Origin: Brachybacterium sp. FME24
Lineage (GTDB): Bacteria > Actinomycetota > Actinomycetes > Actinomycetales > Dermabacteraceae
Assembly: GCF_014897705.1 (NCBI RefSeq)
Contig: NZ_JABUXV010000005.1
Location: 224,260 to 288,259, forward strand
Direction of reading: 5' to 3'
Length of the DNA stretch: 64,000 nt
Part shown: positions 9,505-18,831 of the stretch, one piece after another
Numbering within the stretch: position 1 is the stretch's first letter
Layout: every line of letters begins with the position of its first letter
Made by a program: the position numbers and the translations under genes
Notes under the pieces: generated by a model
What the model was told of the DNA's origin: nothing
Seen by the model: only the letters and a program-made list of their open reading frames with translations
Database searches by the model: none

Positions 9505-10199
9505 GAGGGGGCCTCCGGGGTGGAAGGGACGGATTCCGGGCGGGGAGTCGTGCGGCGGGCTGATCTCCGGTCCTGCGCGCCGCTGCCGGCGCTCAGGTAT
9601 GCCGTCAGCAGGGTGCGGTCGGTCAGCAGAGGCACGCTGTAGAGCTCGAGCAGCGGGCCGATGATCCGATCCGAGCGGGCCCGCAGCCAACCCGGGAGTT
9701 CTGCCAGGTCGAGATGGTCGCGCTGGGCCGGGAGCTGGAGCAGAAGGGCGCCCAATGCCATCTCGGTGAGCACCTGGGCGCGGCCCTGCGGATCCCGGCT
9801 GGGGCTGATGGTCCCGGCCCGTTCCCCCTCCGCCAGGTACTCGACGGCATCGGCGGCGAAGTCGTCCACGAACTGCCCCGCCTGGGGTCCGCCGGCCTGG
9901 AGTCGGCGCAGCACATAGCCGACGACGGAGGCGTACTTCTCGGTCTGTGCGAGCTGTGCGAGCAGCTCCCCGGATCCTCCGGCGAGCATCGCGGCCTTCT
10001 CGCGCCGTGTGACCTCGAGCGTCCGGAGGTCGCATGCTCGCAGGAGCTTCTCGCGGGAACCGTAGTGATGGATGATCAGGCCCGCGCTCACGTCCGCGTC
10101 CGCGGCGATCCGGCGCAGCGGGGCCGCAAGGCCATCGGCTGCGAAACGTCGCAGGGCGGCCTGCAGGATCCTCTCGTCGGTGGAGACCATCTCGTGCAT
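9501..10199 (-). CDS. TetR family transcriptional regulator
   Basis: About 232 residues from ATG 10,199; ATG 10,190 (MVSTDERI) is an alternative. The N-terminal helix-turn-helix is typical: ERILQAALRRFAADG, then IAADADVSAGLIIHHYGSRE. The C-terminus is a helical ligand-binding domain. An open frame continues to 10,280 but would include the operator-like palindrome, so I reject that start. First gene of the exporter operon and divergent from the sensor kinase gene; likely an autorepressor. Confidence 0.9.
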   Translation of the reverse strand: MHEMVSTDERILQAALRRFAADGLAAPLRRIAADADVSAGLIIHHYGSREKLLRACDLRTLEVTRREKAAMLAGGSGELLAQLAQTEKYASVVGYVLRRLQAGGPQAGQFVDDFAADAVEYLAEGERAGTISPSRDPQGRAQVLTEMALGALLLQLPAQRDHLDLAELPGWLRARSDRIIGPLLELYSVPLLTDRTLLTAYLSAGSGAQDRRSARRTTPRPESVPSTPEAPS

Positions 10200-10235
10200 G
10201 GGGCTCCCTGGGGACAGCGACACCCGTGTCGCGAC

Positions 10236-10249
10236 TGAACAGCCGTTCA
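10236..10249. promoter_or_regulatory. Candidate TetR operator
   Basis: TGAAC-AGCC-GTTCA is a perfect 5-bp-arm palindrome between the divergent tetR-type gene and the sensor kinase gene. A further GTTCA half-site lies at 10,265-10,269. Position and symmetry suit a TetR dimer site; binding is inferred. Confidence 0.55.
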
Positions 10250-10312
10250 ACAGGCTATACGCGTGTTCAATCGGCGGCAAGAGGCCGGGGCGAACCGGAT
10301 AGGGTCGCGGGT

Positions 10313-11635
10313 ATGAGCGATCAGGCGACGACGGCTCGGCCCGAGGAAGGACTCGACGCCGATCTCACCCCCACGCCGTTCGCGGCCTCGCTGCGCTGGG
10401 CTGTGCATGCCCTGGTCTATCTCCTGGTCGCGCTGGTCGCCGGCATCGCTCTGGCCCCGCCGTCCTCCGGGCGCGGCTGGATCACGGTCGCGCTGCTCGT
10501 TCTCTTCGCCGCGGTCTACTCGATCGGTGCCCGTCGGGCGCTGAGGCACCGCGCCGGCCCCGACGGCTCCTGGAGCGCTCTGGCCTATCTCGGACCGAGC
10601 ACAGCGATCTGGGCATGCACCTTCGCGCTGGGCCCGGAGACGGTGTGGGTGGCCTTCGGCCTGGACTTCGCGGTGCTCTACGCCCTGCCCCTCGTGGGCG
10701 GGCTGATCGCGCTCGCCGTGGTCACTGCCATCGGTGTCCTCGGATTCACGGCCTGGTCCCAGGACGTGGCTCCCGGGGAAGTGGCAGGGCCGGTGATCGG
10801 GGCGCTGGTGGCCCTCGCCGTGGTGATCACGGTGCGCGCCCTGCAGCGTGAAGTGGACCGTCGCACTCGGCTGGCCCGTCAGCTCGCCACGGCCCGCGAC
10901 ACCATCGCCGAGCAGACCCGGGCCGTGACCACCGCGGCCGAGCGGGACCGCATCGCGCGGGAGCTGCATGACACGGTGGCGCAATCGAACCTGTCGATCC
11001 ATCTGCTGTTGGACGCGGCTGATTCTGCGCTGGATCGCCACGACCTCGACGAAGCCCGCACCCTGGTCCAGGAGGCCCGAGCCGCGGCTGCTCGCACCGG
11101 CATGCAGACCCGCCGCTTCGTGGACGCCGCGGACCCCGACGTGCCCTCGGGCGCGGCTCTCCGGACAGAGCTGCATCGCCTCGTCGCCGACGCCGCGAAA
11201 GTCGGCCGCGCCCAGGTCGAGCTGCGCGACGAGATCGAGGACGACGAACTGGAGGCCCTGCCGCGCAGCACCGCCCGTGCCGTGCTGCGCCTGGTGGAGT
11301 CGCTGTTGGCCAACGCGACTCAGCACGCCGACGCCACCCGCACCATGGTGACGCTCGGGGTCCACGGGAGGCAGGTGCTGCTGGACGTCGTCGACGACGG
11401 GCGGGGATTCGTCCCCGAGCAGGTGGCCGGTTTCGGCCTGCGATCAGCGCGCGCACGGGCAGCGTCCGTCGGCGGCAGCCTGCTGATCGAATCCGCACCC
11501 GGCCACGGCACCGCCATCCAAGTGGTGATGCCGTGGCCGATGGAGAGCGCCCGCGTCGATGAGGACGGCGGGCCCGCGGCGCCCGTCCTGTCGACACCGT
11601 CGCCGAGCGACACGACCTTCGAGGAGGCCCCATGA
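10313..11635 (+). CDS. NarL-type sensor histidine kinase
   Basis: 440 residues from ATG 10,313. Five or six membrane segments occupy about residues 25-170. The HisKA_3 dimerisation helix ERDRIARELHDTVAQ places the phospho-accepting His near residue 216. The HATPase domain has N- and G-box motifs LLANATQHAD and VVDDGRGF...GFGLRSARARA. It overlaps the response regulator gene as ATGA, so the pair is coupled. The stimulus is unknown; proximity to the divergent exporter suggests membrane stress or drug sensing, by inference only. Confidence 0.92.
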   Translation: MSDQATTARPEEGLDADLTPTPFAASLRWAVHALVYLLVALVAGIALAPPSSGRGWITVALLVLFAAVYSIGARRALRHRAGPDGSWSALAYLGPSTAIWACTFALGPETVWVAFGLDFAVLYALPLVGGLIALAVVTAIGVLGFTAWSQDVAPGEVAGPVIGALVALAVVITVRALQREVDRRTRLARQLATARDTIAEQTRAVTTAAERDRIARELHDTVAQSNLSIHLLLDAADSALDRHDLDEARTLVQEARAAAARTGMQTRRFVDAADPDVPSGAALRTELHRLVADAAKVGRAQVELRDEIEDDELEALPRSTARAVLRLVESLLANATQHADATRTMVTLGVHGRQVLLDVVDDGRGFVPEQVAGFGLRSARARAASVGGSLLIESAPGHGTAIQVVMPWPMESARVDEDGGPAAPVLSTPSPSDTTFEEAP

Positions 11636-12255
11636 TCCGAGTGCTGCTGGCCGATGACCACGCGATCGTGCGCCGGGGACTGATCGCCGTCCTCAGCGGT
11701 GAGGCGGAGCTCGAGGTGGTCGGGGATGCCGCGACCCCACAGGAAGCGGTGCTGCTGGCCCGCTCGACCGCTCCGGACGTCGTGCTCCTGGATCTCCAGT
11801 TCGGCGTGGGCCAGGAGCGCGGCACGGACGTCATCCCCGCCCTGCGCGCGGTGCCCTCGCCTCCCGTGGTGCTGGTGCTGACCACCTATGACAACGATCA
11901 GGACGTCACCGCCGCCATGGATGCCGGGGCGGGCGGGTACCTGCTCAAGGACTCCCCGGCCGAGGAGCTGGTCTCCGCGGTGCGGCGGGCGCACGACGGC
12001 GCCGGAACGGTTGATCCGCGGATCTCGCAGCGGCTGCGTGAGCGCAACACCGATACCGCTCTGTCCACCCGCGAGCTCGAGGTGCTCACCCGGGTGGCCG
12101 CCGGCCGCACCAATGCCCAGATCGCGACGGATCTGTTCCTCTCGCAGGCCACGGTGAAGACCCACCTGGTCCACGTCTTCGACAAGCTCGCTGTCACCAG
12201 CCGCACGGAGGCGGTCGCCACGGCCCGTGCCCGAGGGATCCTGCGGCCCCAGTGA
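11632..12255 (+). CDS. LuxR/NarL family response regulator
   Basis: 207 residues. The receiver domain has acidic pocket residues D8 and D9 (LLADDHAIVRRG) and the phospho-acceptor D54 in VVLLDLQFG. The C-terminal LuxR helix-turn-helix reads LSTRELEVLTRVAAG...NAQIATDLFLSQATVKTHL. Partner of the upstream kinase, with which it shares an ATGA overlap. Confidence 0.94.
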   Translation: MIRVLLADDHAIVRRGLIAVLSGEAELEVVGDAATPQEAVLLARSTAPDVVLLDLQFGVGQERGTDVIPALRAVPSPPVVLVLTTYDNDQDVTAAMDAGAGGYLLKDSPAEELVSAVRRAHDGAGTVDPRISQRLRERNTDTALSTRELEVLTRVAAGRTNAQIATDLFLSQATVKTHLVHVFDKLAVTSRTEAVATARARGILRPQ

Positions 12256-12283
12256 TCAGCCGGCGTCGGATGCCCGGACCGGT

Positions 12284-13210
12284 TCAGTCGAGCGCGTCCA
12301 TCCCGCTCTTCACGCGCAGCAGGGACAGCAGCAGATCCTTGGGACCGGAAGCCGCACCCAGCGCGCATTCGTCGGGCTCGAACGACCAGGAGCTGCGCAG
12401 GGAGCGGAACACCTCGAACTCGGCATCGCCGGTGCGCAGCGGTACCGCCTGATACCCCCCGGCCTCGGGAAGATGAATGATGAACGCCCCGGTCAGCTCC
12501 GGCATCTCACGCTCGGTGCCGTCGTCGTCCAGGAGCTGTTCTGCGCGGCAGACCGCCACCCCCTGCAGCGCATAGTCCCCCCGCACCTTCTTCGAGGTCT
12601 TGATGTCGGCGCTGAGCATGGTGTTGCCGATCCGCACGATCGCATCCGTGGTCCCCGCGTAACCCACGGTGTGGTTGACGACGGTCTGCTCGATCTCGAC
12701 GAACTCGGGCTGGTAGTCCTCGAGGAAACGGCCGTACCCATCCAGCCGGACATCAGCCCGGGCGATCAGCGCCTGCGGGTCGTTCTGGTCCTTCTGGGTC
12801 GCGAACGCACCCTGGGCGGCGCGCATGCTCTCGGCGATCTCGACGATCTCGGCGCCGCTGGGGCGGGCACCGCTGGTCCCCCACAGCTCGCAGGCGGCGT
12901 GGACGAGGGTGCCGAAGTCTGCGGCAGAGCGGGTGTACTCGGGCGCCGCCGCGGCGATGCGCTTCTGGGTTCCCCAGGTGTCGCGCGAGACCCGGGAGAT
13001 CTCCGCTGCGGCCCGATCGGGATTGCGGTTCAGCCAGGCGTACATCTCCAGGGCACGCTTGGAGGCCATGGTCGCGTACCAGCCCTGCAGGTGGTCCTTG
13101 GCCCGCATCCCCGCGACCGTGGTGATGGACGGATACAGGAGGGGGCCGTCGGGCTCGAGTCGGTACATTCGGCCGCGCGGAGTGTCGGCGCTGAGCTTCG
13201 GGGTGGTCAT
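12284..13210 (-). CDS. PD-(D/E)XK nuclease superfamily-like protein
   Basis: 308 residues from ATG 13,210 (MTTPKLSADTPRGRM); an open frame continues to 13,315 but I see no better start. The order YPSITTVAG, then GYAGTTDAIVRIG, then SADIKTSKK, then ALQGVAVCRA matches the G-x-D...(D/E)xK...Q layout of RecB/phage-type PD-(D/E)XK nucleases. Activity is inferred from that motif. Isolated between a two-component system and glnE, not in a repair operon. Confidence 0.7.
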   Translation of the reverse strand: MTTPKLSADTPRGRMYRLEPDGPLLYPSITTVAGMRAKDHLQGWYATMASKRALEMYAWLNRNPDRAAAEISRVSRDTWGTQKRIAAAAPEYTRSAADFGTLVHAACELWGTSGARPSGAEIVEIAESMRAAQGAFATQKDQNDPQALIARADVRLDGYGRFLEDYQPEFVEIEQTVVNHTVGYAGTTDAIVRIGNTMLSADIKTSKKVRGDYALQGVAVCRAEQLLDDDGTEREMPELTGAFIIHLPEAGGYQAVPLRTGDAEFEVFRSLRSSWSFEPDECALGAASGPKDLLLSLLRVKSGMDALD

Positions 13211-13369
13211 GGCTCCTCGGGCGACTGCGGCGCGGTCGGTGACAGGGACGAGAAACACGGTACGTCCCCTCAGGGCCCTGGGCGCGCTGCGCGGTCCGGA
13301 CGCGCCGGAGGTCACGTCCGGGTCCCCGAGCAGAACCTGCTCCTCACCCGCCCGATTGCGCCGTCGCAG

Positions 13370-16300
13370 TCACTCCTCGGCGCCGAAGATCAGACGCTCG
13401 GCGATCAGCCGGGCGCGACGCGTCAGGCGCAGATACCTCTCCTCGAGATCCGAGGCGGAGGAGTCGTCCCCGTCGACCAACCAGGCCAGGGCGAGCAGAT
13501 CGCTGCGGTCCGAGGGGAGCACATCCGCCTCGCGGCCCTTCCACAGGAACAGGCCTCGGCGGATCTGCCAGGCCAGGGCCCAGGCCTCCGAGAGCTCCTG
13601 CGCCTCGCGCAGGGAGATGACATCCGCCTCCGCGGCCGCCTCGAGCTGGCTGAGGGTCCGGGTAGTGCGCATCCCCTCGACTTCATGGGCATGATCCATG
13701 GCCAGGATCTGGGCACTCCATTCGACGTCGGTCATGCCGCCGCGTCCGAGTTTGAGCTGACGCGAGGGGTCCGCGTTGCGCGGCAGGCGTTCGGATTCGA
13801 CCCGGGCCTTCATCCGCGTGATCTCGCGTCGCGCCCCTTCGTCGAGTCCGCCGCCCGGGTAGCGGTGGTGGTCCATCTCCGCGATCAGCTGCGCGGCGAC
13901 AGCTTCGGAGGCCACGACGGGTCTGGCGCGAAGCAGCGCCTGCTTCTCCCAGGTCTGGGCGTCGCGCCGGTAGTAGTCGGTCCACGCCTCGATGCTGCGG
14001 GCGAGCGGGCCCATCTTGCCCTCGGGTCGCAGATCGGCGTTGACCTTCATGTCCGCGCCCGCGGCGGGAGCATTGAGGATCCGCTGCGTCTGGGTCGCCA
14101 CGGCGATCGCGATCTCCCCGGTGGCTTTCCCCGCGCCACGGTCGATCGCCAGGAACTGGACGTCGGCGTCGGAGGCGTACCCCATCTCGCGGGCGCCGAA
14201 GCTGCCCATCGCGAGGATCGCCATCTCCACGCCGAGCGCCCGAGCCGGGTCGGAGCGTCGCTCGCGCAGTCGCCTGGCGGTGTCCACGTCGATCTCGTCC
14301 ACGCTGTCGAGCGTCTCGGTGTCGCCATCGGCGACGTCACGCTCGACCGCGACAACATGGAAGGCCACGAGCAGGCCCGCCTCGAGGACCGCCTCGGCGA
14401 GGTCGGTGAGCGCCCGTGCAACCTCACGTGGGGCCGATACCCCGGTCAGGTGCGCCAGGGCGATGCGCAGCAGCTCCCGACTGCGGGTGCGGCGCAGCAC
14501 GTCGCGCGCCACCTCGACGGAATCGACCCGGGAGATGACGGCGAGGAATTCCCGGCCCAGCACGTCGCGGGACAGTGGCCGCAGATGCTCGTCGCGGGCG
14601 AGCCAGCGCACCGCCTCCGGGATCTGCTCGAGCTGCTCGCCGACGAACCGGCTGGCGGACAGGACGCGGGTAAGTCGCTTCGCGGCGAGGCCGGAGTCCC
14701 GCAGCAGCCCCAGGTACCAGTGGGCCGAGCCGATGGTGTCGGAGATCCGGCGGAAGGAGAGCAGTCCGAGGTCGGGGTCGATGCCGTCGGCGAACCATTC
14801 GAGCATGGCCGGCAGCAACTGACGCTGGATCTTCGCGCGCCGCGAGATGCCTTCGGTCAGTGCCGAGATGTGACTGAGCGCCCGAGCCTCATCGCGGTAG
14901 CCGATCGCCGCGAGGCGCGCCTTCGCGGATTCCGGGCTCAGGGTGATCTGGCCGTCGCTGAGTGTCGACGAGGTCACCAGCAGCGGCCGGTAGTAGATCT
15001 CTTCGTGCAGCTGGCGCACTCGGCGCCGGGTGCGGTGGTACTGCTGGTGGAACTCATCGGGGGTGAGGCCCATGGTGCGTGCCAGGCGGCGCAGGTCCGC
15101 GCCGGAGGTGGGCAGCACCTGGGTGCGGCGCAGCCGGTGCAGCTGCAGACGGTGCTCGACGCAGCGCAGGAAGCGGTAGGCGGCATCCATCTCCACGACG
15201 TGATCGCGGGAGATGTAGCCGCCCTCCCCCAGCCGCGCCAACGACTCCAGCGTCGAACGGCTCTGGAGGCGGTCGTCGGTGCGCCCATGGACCATCTGCA
15301 GCAGCTGCACGGTGAACTCGACATCGCGCAGCCCGCCCGGGCCCAGTTTGATGTTGCGATCGACCTCACCGCGCGGGATGTGCTCGACCACGCGGCGGCG
15401 CATCGCCCGGGAATCCTCGACGAAGCGGTCGCGGGTGGAGGCCTGCCACACCCAGGGCTCCACCATGCCCTCGAAGTCCTGCCCGAGCTCGAGATCGCCT
15501 GCGGCGGCGCGGGCCTTCAGCAGCGCCTGGAACTCCCAGGAGTGCGCCCACTGCGAGTAGTAGCGGCGATAGGAGTCCAGGGTGCGCACGAGCGGCCCGT
15601 CCTTCCCCTCGGGACGAAGGTTCGCATCGACCTGCCAGAGAGACCCTTCGGACGTGCGATCCGAGCAGGCCCGGGCCAGCTCACGGGCCAGGGCCGAGCC
15701 GATCGTCACCAGCTCCTCCTCCGAGTCGTCCTCGGTCGGGGCACCCGGAGCCGGGGCGACCACGTGCATGACGTCGACGTCGGAGATGAAGTTCAGCTCG
15801 CGGGCACCGGTCTTGCCCATCGCGAGCACCGCCCAGCGAACCTTCTGCTGTCCGTCGACGGCGGCCCGGGCGATCGCGGCGGCCGCATCGAGAGCAGCGT
15901 CGGCGAGGTCGCTGATCGCGACCGACACCCGCGGTTGCAGCGCCATGGGTGAGGGTGCGACGACGTCCGCCGCCGCGATCTGCACCAGCCGCTGGTGATA
16001 GGCCACGCGGAGCGCATCGCGCATCTCCCGGGCGCCGTCGGCGGCGACCGGCACCTCGGCCTCGGGATCCGCCCCGACGGCTCGCAGCAGAGCCTCACGC
16101 ACTGCGGCGGCCGACAGGGACAGTTGATCGTCCCCGTCCCGCAGCGCCTCCAGGCACTCCGGGTGGCGGGCGAGGAAGTCCCCGAGGGCGACCGAGGTCC
16201 CGAGCAGTCGGATCAGTCGGTCCCCATGGCCCCCGGTGGTCCCGACGGAGGCGAGGAAATCGTCCATCAGGACCGCGTGCCCACCCTCTTGGGCGGATTC

Positions 16301-16480
16301 GGCAAGCCGCAGCAGCCCCAGCACCGCATCGTCGCCGTCGGCCGTGGCGCCGAGTCTCGCAGCGGCCCCTCTCCCGAGGGCGGACAGCACCGGTTCGGAC
16401 AGGAAGCGGTGCACCCGGTCGGTGCGGCTGAATCCGAGGCGGGCGAGAGCACCCGTCGTGGCGGGCGGTTCGGTCGTCAT
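13370..16480 (-). CDS. glnE: Bifunctional glutamine synthetase adenylyltransferase/adenylyl-removing enzyme
   Basis: 1036 residues with two nucleotidyltransferase-type domains: GKTGARELNFISDVDV near residue 218 (adenylyl-removing half) and GSFGAREMGYASDADV near residue 757 (transferring half). Each is followed by helical PII-responsive regions. It controls GlnA1 by adenylylating the tyrosine in its DLYELPPEE loop. Lies 13 bp downstream of glnA2 on the same strand, the classical actinobacterial order, and the two are probably one operon. Length is normal. Confidence 0.97.
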   Translation of the reverse strand: MTTEPPATTGALARLGFSRTDRVHRFLSEPVLSALGRGAAARLGATADGDDAVLGLLRLAESAQEGGHAVLMDDFLASVGTTGGHGDRLIRLLGTSVALGDFLARHPECLEALRDGDDQLSLSAAAVREALLRAVGADPEAEVPVAADGAREMRDALRVAYHQRLVQIAAADVVAPSPMALQPRVSVAISDLADAALDAAAAIARAAVDGQQKVRWAVLAMGKTGARELNFISDVDVMHVVAPAPGAPTEDDSEEELVTIGSALARELARACSDRTSEGSLWQVDANLRPEGKDGPLVRTLDSYRRYYSQWAHSWEFQALLKARAAAGDLELGQDFEGMVEPWVWQASTRDRFVEDSRAMRRRVVEHIPRGEVDRNIKLGPGGLRDVEFTVQLLQMVHGRTDDRLQSRSTLESLARLGEGGYISRDHVVEMDAAYRFLRCVEHRLQLHRLRRTQVLPTSGADLRRLARTMGLTPDEFHQQYHRTRRRVRQLHEEIYYRPLLVTSSTLSDGQITLSPESAKARLAAIGYRDEARALSHISALTEGISRRAKIQRQLLPAMLEWFADGIDPDLGLLSFRRISDTIGSAHWYLGLLRDSGLAAKRLTRVLSASRFVGEQLEQIPEAVRWLARDEHLRPLSRDVLGREFLAVISRVDSVEVARDVLRRTRSRELLRIALAHLTGVSAPREVARALTDLAEAVLEAGLLVAFHVVAVERDVADGDTETLDSVDEIDVDTARRLRERRSDPARALGVEMAILAMGSFGAREMGYASDADVQFLAIDRGAGKATGEIAIAVATQTQRILNAPAAGADMKVNADLRPEGKMGPLARSIEAWTDYYRRDAQTWEKQALLRARPVVASEAVAAQLIAEMDHHRYPGGGLDEGARREITRMKARVESERLPRNADPSRQLKLGRGGMTDVEWSAQILAMDHAHEVEGMRTTRTLSQLEAAAEADVISLREAQELSEAWALAWQIRRGLFLWKGREADVLPSDRSDLLALAWLVDGDDSSASDLEERYLRLTRRARLIAERLIFGAEE

Positions 16481-16493
16481 GGCGCTGCTCCCC

Positions 16494-17831
16494 TCAGACC
16501 CTGCTGAAGGTGGAGGCGAGCTCGTGGTCGGTCACCTGCTCGCGGTAACGCTGCCATTCCTGCTGTTTGTCGCGCAGGAAGAACTCGAAGACCTGCTCGC
16601 CGAGGGTGCTGGCCATCAGCTCAGAGCTCTCGAAGTTCTCGAGCGCGCGGAAGAGGTCCGTGGGCAGGGGCTCGATACCCATCGCACGGCGCTCGCGTTC
16701 GGAGAGGTCCCAGACCGCATCCTCTGCGCCTTCGGGCAGCTCGTACTCCCCTTCGATGCCGGCCATCCCCGCCGCCAGCAGGACCGCGAGCGCGAGATAC
16801 GGGTTCGCCGACGAGTCCAGCCCACGGAACTCAACCCGAGAGCTGGTGCCCTTGGTGGGCTTGTGGAAGGGGACCCGAACCAGCGCCGAGCGGTTGTTGT
16901 GGCCCCAGCAGATGTAGCTCGGGGCCTCCTGCGCGCCCCAGAGACGCTTGTAGGAATTGACCCACTGATTGGTCACCGCGCTGTACTCCGGGGCGTGGCG
17001 CAGCAGGCCCGCGATGAACTGCCGGCCCGTGCGGGAGAGTCCGTATTCGGCGCCCGGCTCATGGAACGCGTTCTTGCCGCCCTGGAACATCGACAGGTGC
17101 GTGTGCATGCCGGAGCCGGGGTGCTCGATCATCGGCTTGGGCATGAAGGTCGCGACCTGCCCCATGGACAGGGCGACCTCCTTGACCACCGTGCGCAGCG
17201 TGACGATGTTGTCCGCCGTGGTCAGAGCGTCGGCGTAGCGCAGGTCGATCTCGTTCTGGCCGGGCCCGTTCTCGTGGTGGGAGAACTCGACCTGGATGTT
17301 CATCGCCTCGAGGTGCTCGATGGCGGCCCGGCGGAAGTCCTGGCCCTGCCCGCGGTGGACATGGTCGAAATAGCCGGCGCTATCGATCGGGCGCAGTCCC
17401 TCCCCGCGCCGGTACGGCTCATCGAAGAGATAGAACTCGATCTCGGGATGGGCGAAGAATTCCAGCCCCTTCTCCTCGGCCCGGCCCAGGGCCTCGCGCA
17501 GCACGCGGCGCGGATCGGAGGCGGCAGGCTCCCCGTCGGGGGTCAGCACATCGCACATCATGCGACCGGTCGCATTGGTCTCGCCGCGCCAGGACAACAG
17601 CTCGAAGGTCGAGGGATCCGGGCGCAGGAGCATGTCCGACTCGTAGCTGCGGGTGAGGCCCTCGATGGTGGAGCCGTCGATGCCGATGCCCTCGGTGAAC
17701 GCGGTCTCGAGATCGGACGGCGAGATCGCGATGGACTTCAGCGTCCCGGCGATGTCGCAGAACCACAGGCGGATGAACCGCACGTCGCGATCGGAGACCG
17801 TTCGGATGACGTCGTCGTGGAGATGTTCCAT
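16494..17831 (-). CDS. glnA2: Second glutamine synthetase, GlnA2 type
   Basis: 445 residues with glutamine synthetase signatures IDGSTIEGLTRSYESDM, HHENGPGQNEIDLRYA and KPMIEHPGSGMHTHLSMF. The loop that carries the adenylylation tyrosine in GlnA1 here reads DAVWDLSERE, with tryptophan in place of tyrosine, so GlnE-type regulation at that site is not expected. GlnA2-type enzymes in actinobacteria include gamma-glutamylpolyamine synthetases; which substrate this one uses cannot be settled here. Operonic with glnE. Confidence 0.93.
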   Translation of the reverse strand: MEHLHDDVIRTVSDRDVRFIRLWFCDIAGTLKSIAISPSDLETAFTEGIGIDGSTIEGLTRSYESDMLLRPDPSTFELLSWRGETNATGRMMCDVLTPDGEPAASDPRRVLREALGRAEEKGLEFFAHPEIEFYLFDEPYRRGEGLRPIDSAGYFDHVHRGQGQDFRRAAIEHLEAMNIQVEFSHHENGPGQNEIDLRYADALTTADNIVTLRTVVKEVALSMGQVATFMPKPMIEHPGSGMHTHLSMFQGGKNAFHEPGAEYGLSRTGRQFIAGLLRHAPEYSAVTNQWVNSYKRLWGAQEAPSYICWGHNNRSALVRVPFHKPTKGTSSRVEFRGLDSSANPYLALAVLLAAGMAGIEGEYELPEGAEDAVWDLSERERRAMGIEPLPTDLFRALENFESSELMASTLGEQVFEFFLRDKQQEWQRYREQVTDHELASTFSRV

Positions 17832-17929
17832 GGCGCCCAGTCTGCCTCAGCATGTCCCGTCCCACGACAGCACGACGCCCCGACATCCGGGGTGGACGTC
17901 AGGGCGCGGAGCGGTCGACCGGAGCCTGA

Positions 17930-18562
17930 TCACATGTTGGCTTGGACGTACCATTCGCCGTCGTCGGCCTTGACCATGCCCATGTTGACCGACTGGCCGG
18001 CCATCGTGACCGCAGCGGAACCATCGCCGTTGTCCGTCAGCTCGATCATGGAGGCATCGATCGTGTCGAACATGCCCGGCTGGAGCTCGATCCCTTGGCC
18101 CTCGAAGCCAGCTTCCAGACCCGGTGCGCAGGTCTCAACGAAGGACTTGCTGGGCGCGCCTCCGGTCGTTGGATCGAAGATCATCTCGCAGGCTCCCGCG
18201 GCGTCATCGTCGAGCACCTGCATGAACTCGACGAAGCGCTCGGATCCCGCCGTCAGATCGTCCTCGGAGAGCTCACCGCCGGCAGCGCCTTCCTCACCTT
18301 CGGAGGCAGCGGCGTCGTCACCCTCCTCCTCAGCGGCAGGAGCGTCACCCTCCTCCTCAGCGTCCGGGGCGTCACCTTCCTCCTCAGCGTCCGGGGCGTC
18401 ACCTTCCTCCTCAGCAGGCTGGTCCTCTTCGGTGACCGTGCCGTCGCCGCCCTCGTCCTCTCCCCCGAGAAGGCCTCCGCAGGCCGAGGCGCCCGCGACG
18501 ATCGCGAGGGCTCCCAGCCCCGTAGCCGCTCCCCGTACTGTCCTGCGCATGATCGACGTCAT
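17930..18562 (-). CDS. Secreted lipoprotein with acidic repeats
   Basis: 210 residues from ATG 18,562, preceded by GGAGG at good spacing. A lipoprotein signal peptide ends in the lipobox GASAC near residue 28. An acidic low-complexity linker follows, built from repeats of EEEGDAPDA. The C-terminal domain (about residues 95-210) contains conserved-looking cysteines (GACEMIF, VETCAPG) and resembles small cell-surface accessory domains. Expected to be tethered outside the membrane. Function unknown. Confidence 0.85.
   Translation of the reverse strand: MTSIMRRTVRGAATGLGALAIVAGASACGGLLGGEDEGGDGTVTEEDQPAEEEGDAPDAEEEGDAPDAEEEGDAPAAEEEGDDAAASEGEEGAAGGELSEDDLTAGSERFVEFMQVLDDDAAGACEMIFDPTTGGAPSKSFVETCAPGLEAGFEGQGIELQPGMFDTIDASMIELTDNGDGSAAVTMAGQSVNMGMVKADDGEWYVQANM
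18318..18418 (-). repeat. 27-bp tandem repeat encoding the lipoprotein linker
   Basis: Three full 27-bp units and one partial unit lie head to tail; units 2 and 3 differ by one base. Each encodes nine acidic residues, so copy-number change would lengthen or shorten the linker in frame. Confidence 0.85.
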
Positions 18563-18831
18563 GATCGTGTCCTCCCTCGTGATGACGGCATTGATACCGA
18601 CGAATCATAAGAGTTCCATAATCCGTCCGTGGCCGACATGGGGAGGACTCCCCATTCGTCCCACGCGCTCCTGCGCCGGCCCGACGGGGGCGCGAGACCC
18701 GGGGTACCGGTTCGATCGGCCCCGCCGATAGGCTGTGGGGACGCAGGACGCCCCGTCTCGACCAGCTGCGCCCGTGGGGCGCGACGGCGGACGGCACACC
18801 ACCCTTCCTCCATCCCGTCCAGGAGCACATC

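Noticed and set aside
12227..15952. Very long open frame antisense to glnE and the nuclease gene
   Set aside because: High-GC third-position effect; no recognisable domain, while both minus-strand genes are clear.
16236..18731. 831-codon plus-strand frame over glnA2 and the lipoprotein gene
   Set aside because: Shadow of two well-supported minus-strand genes; no domains.
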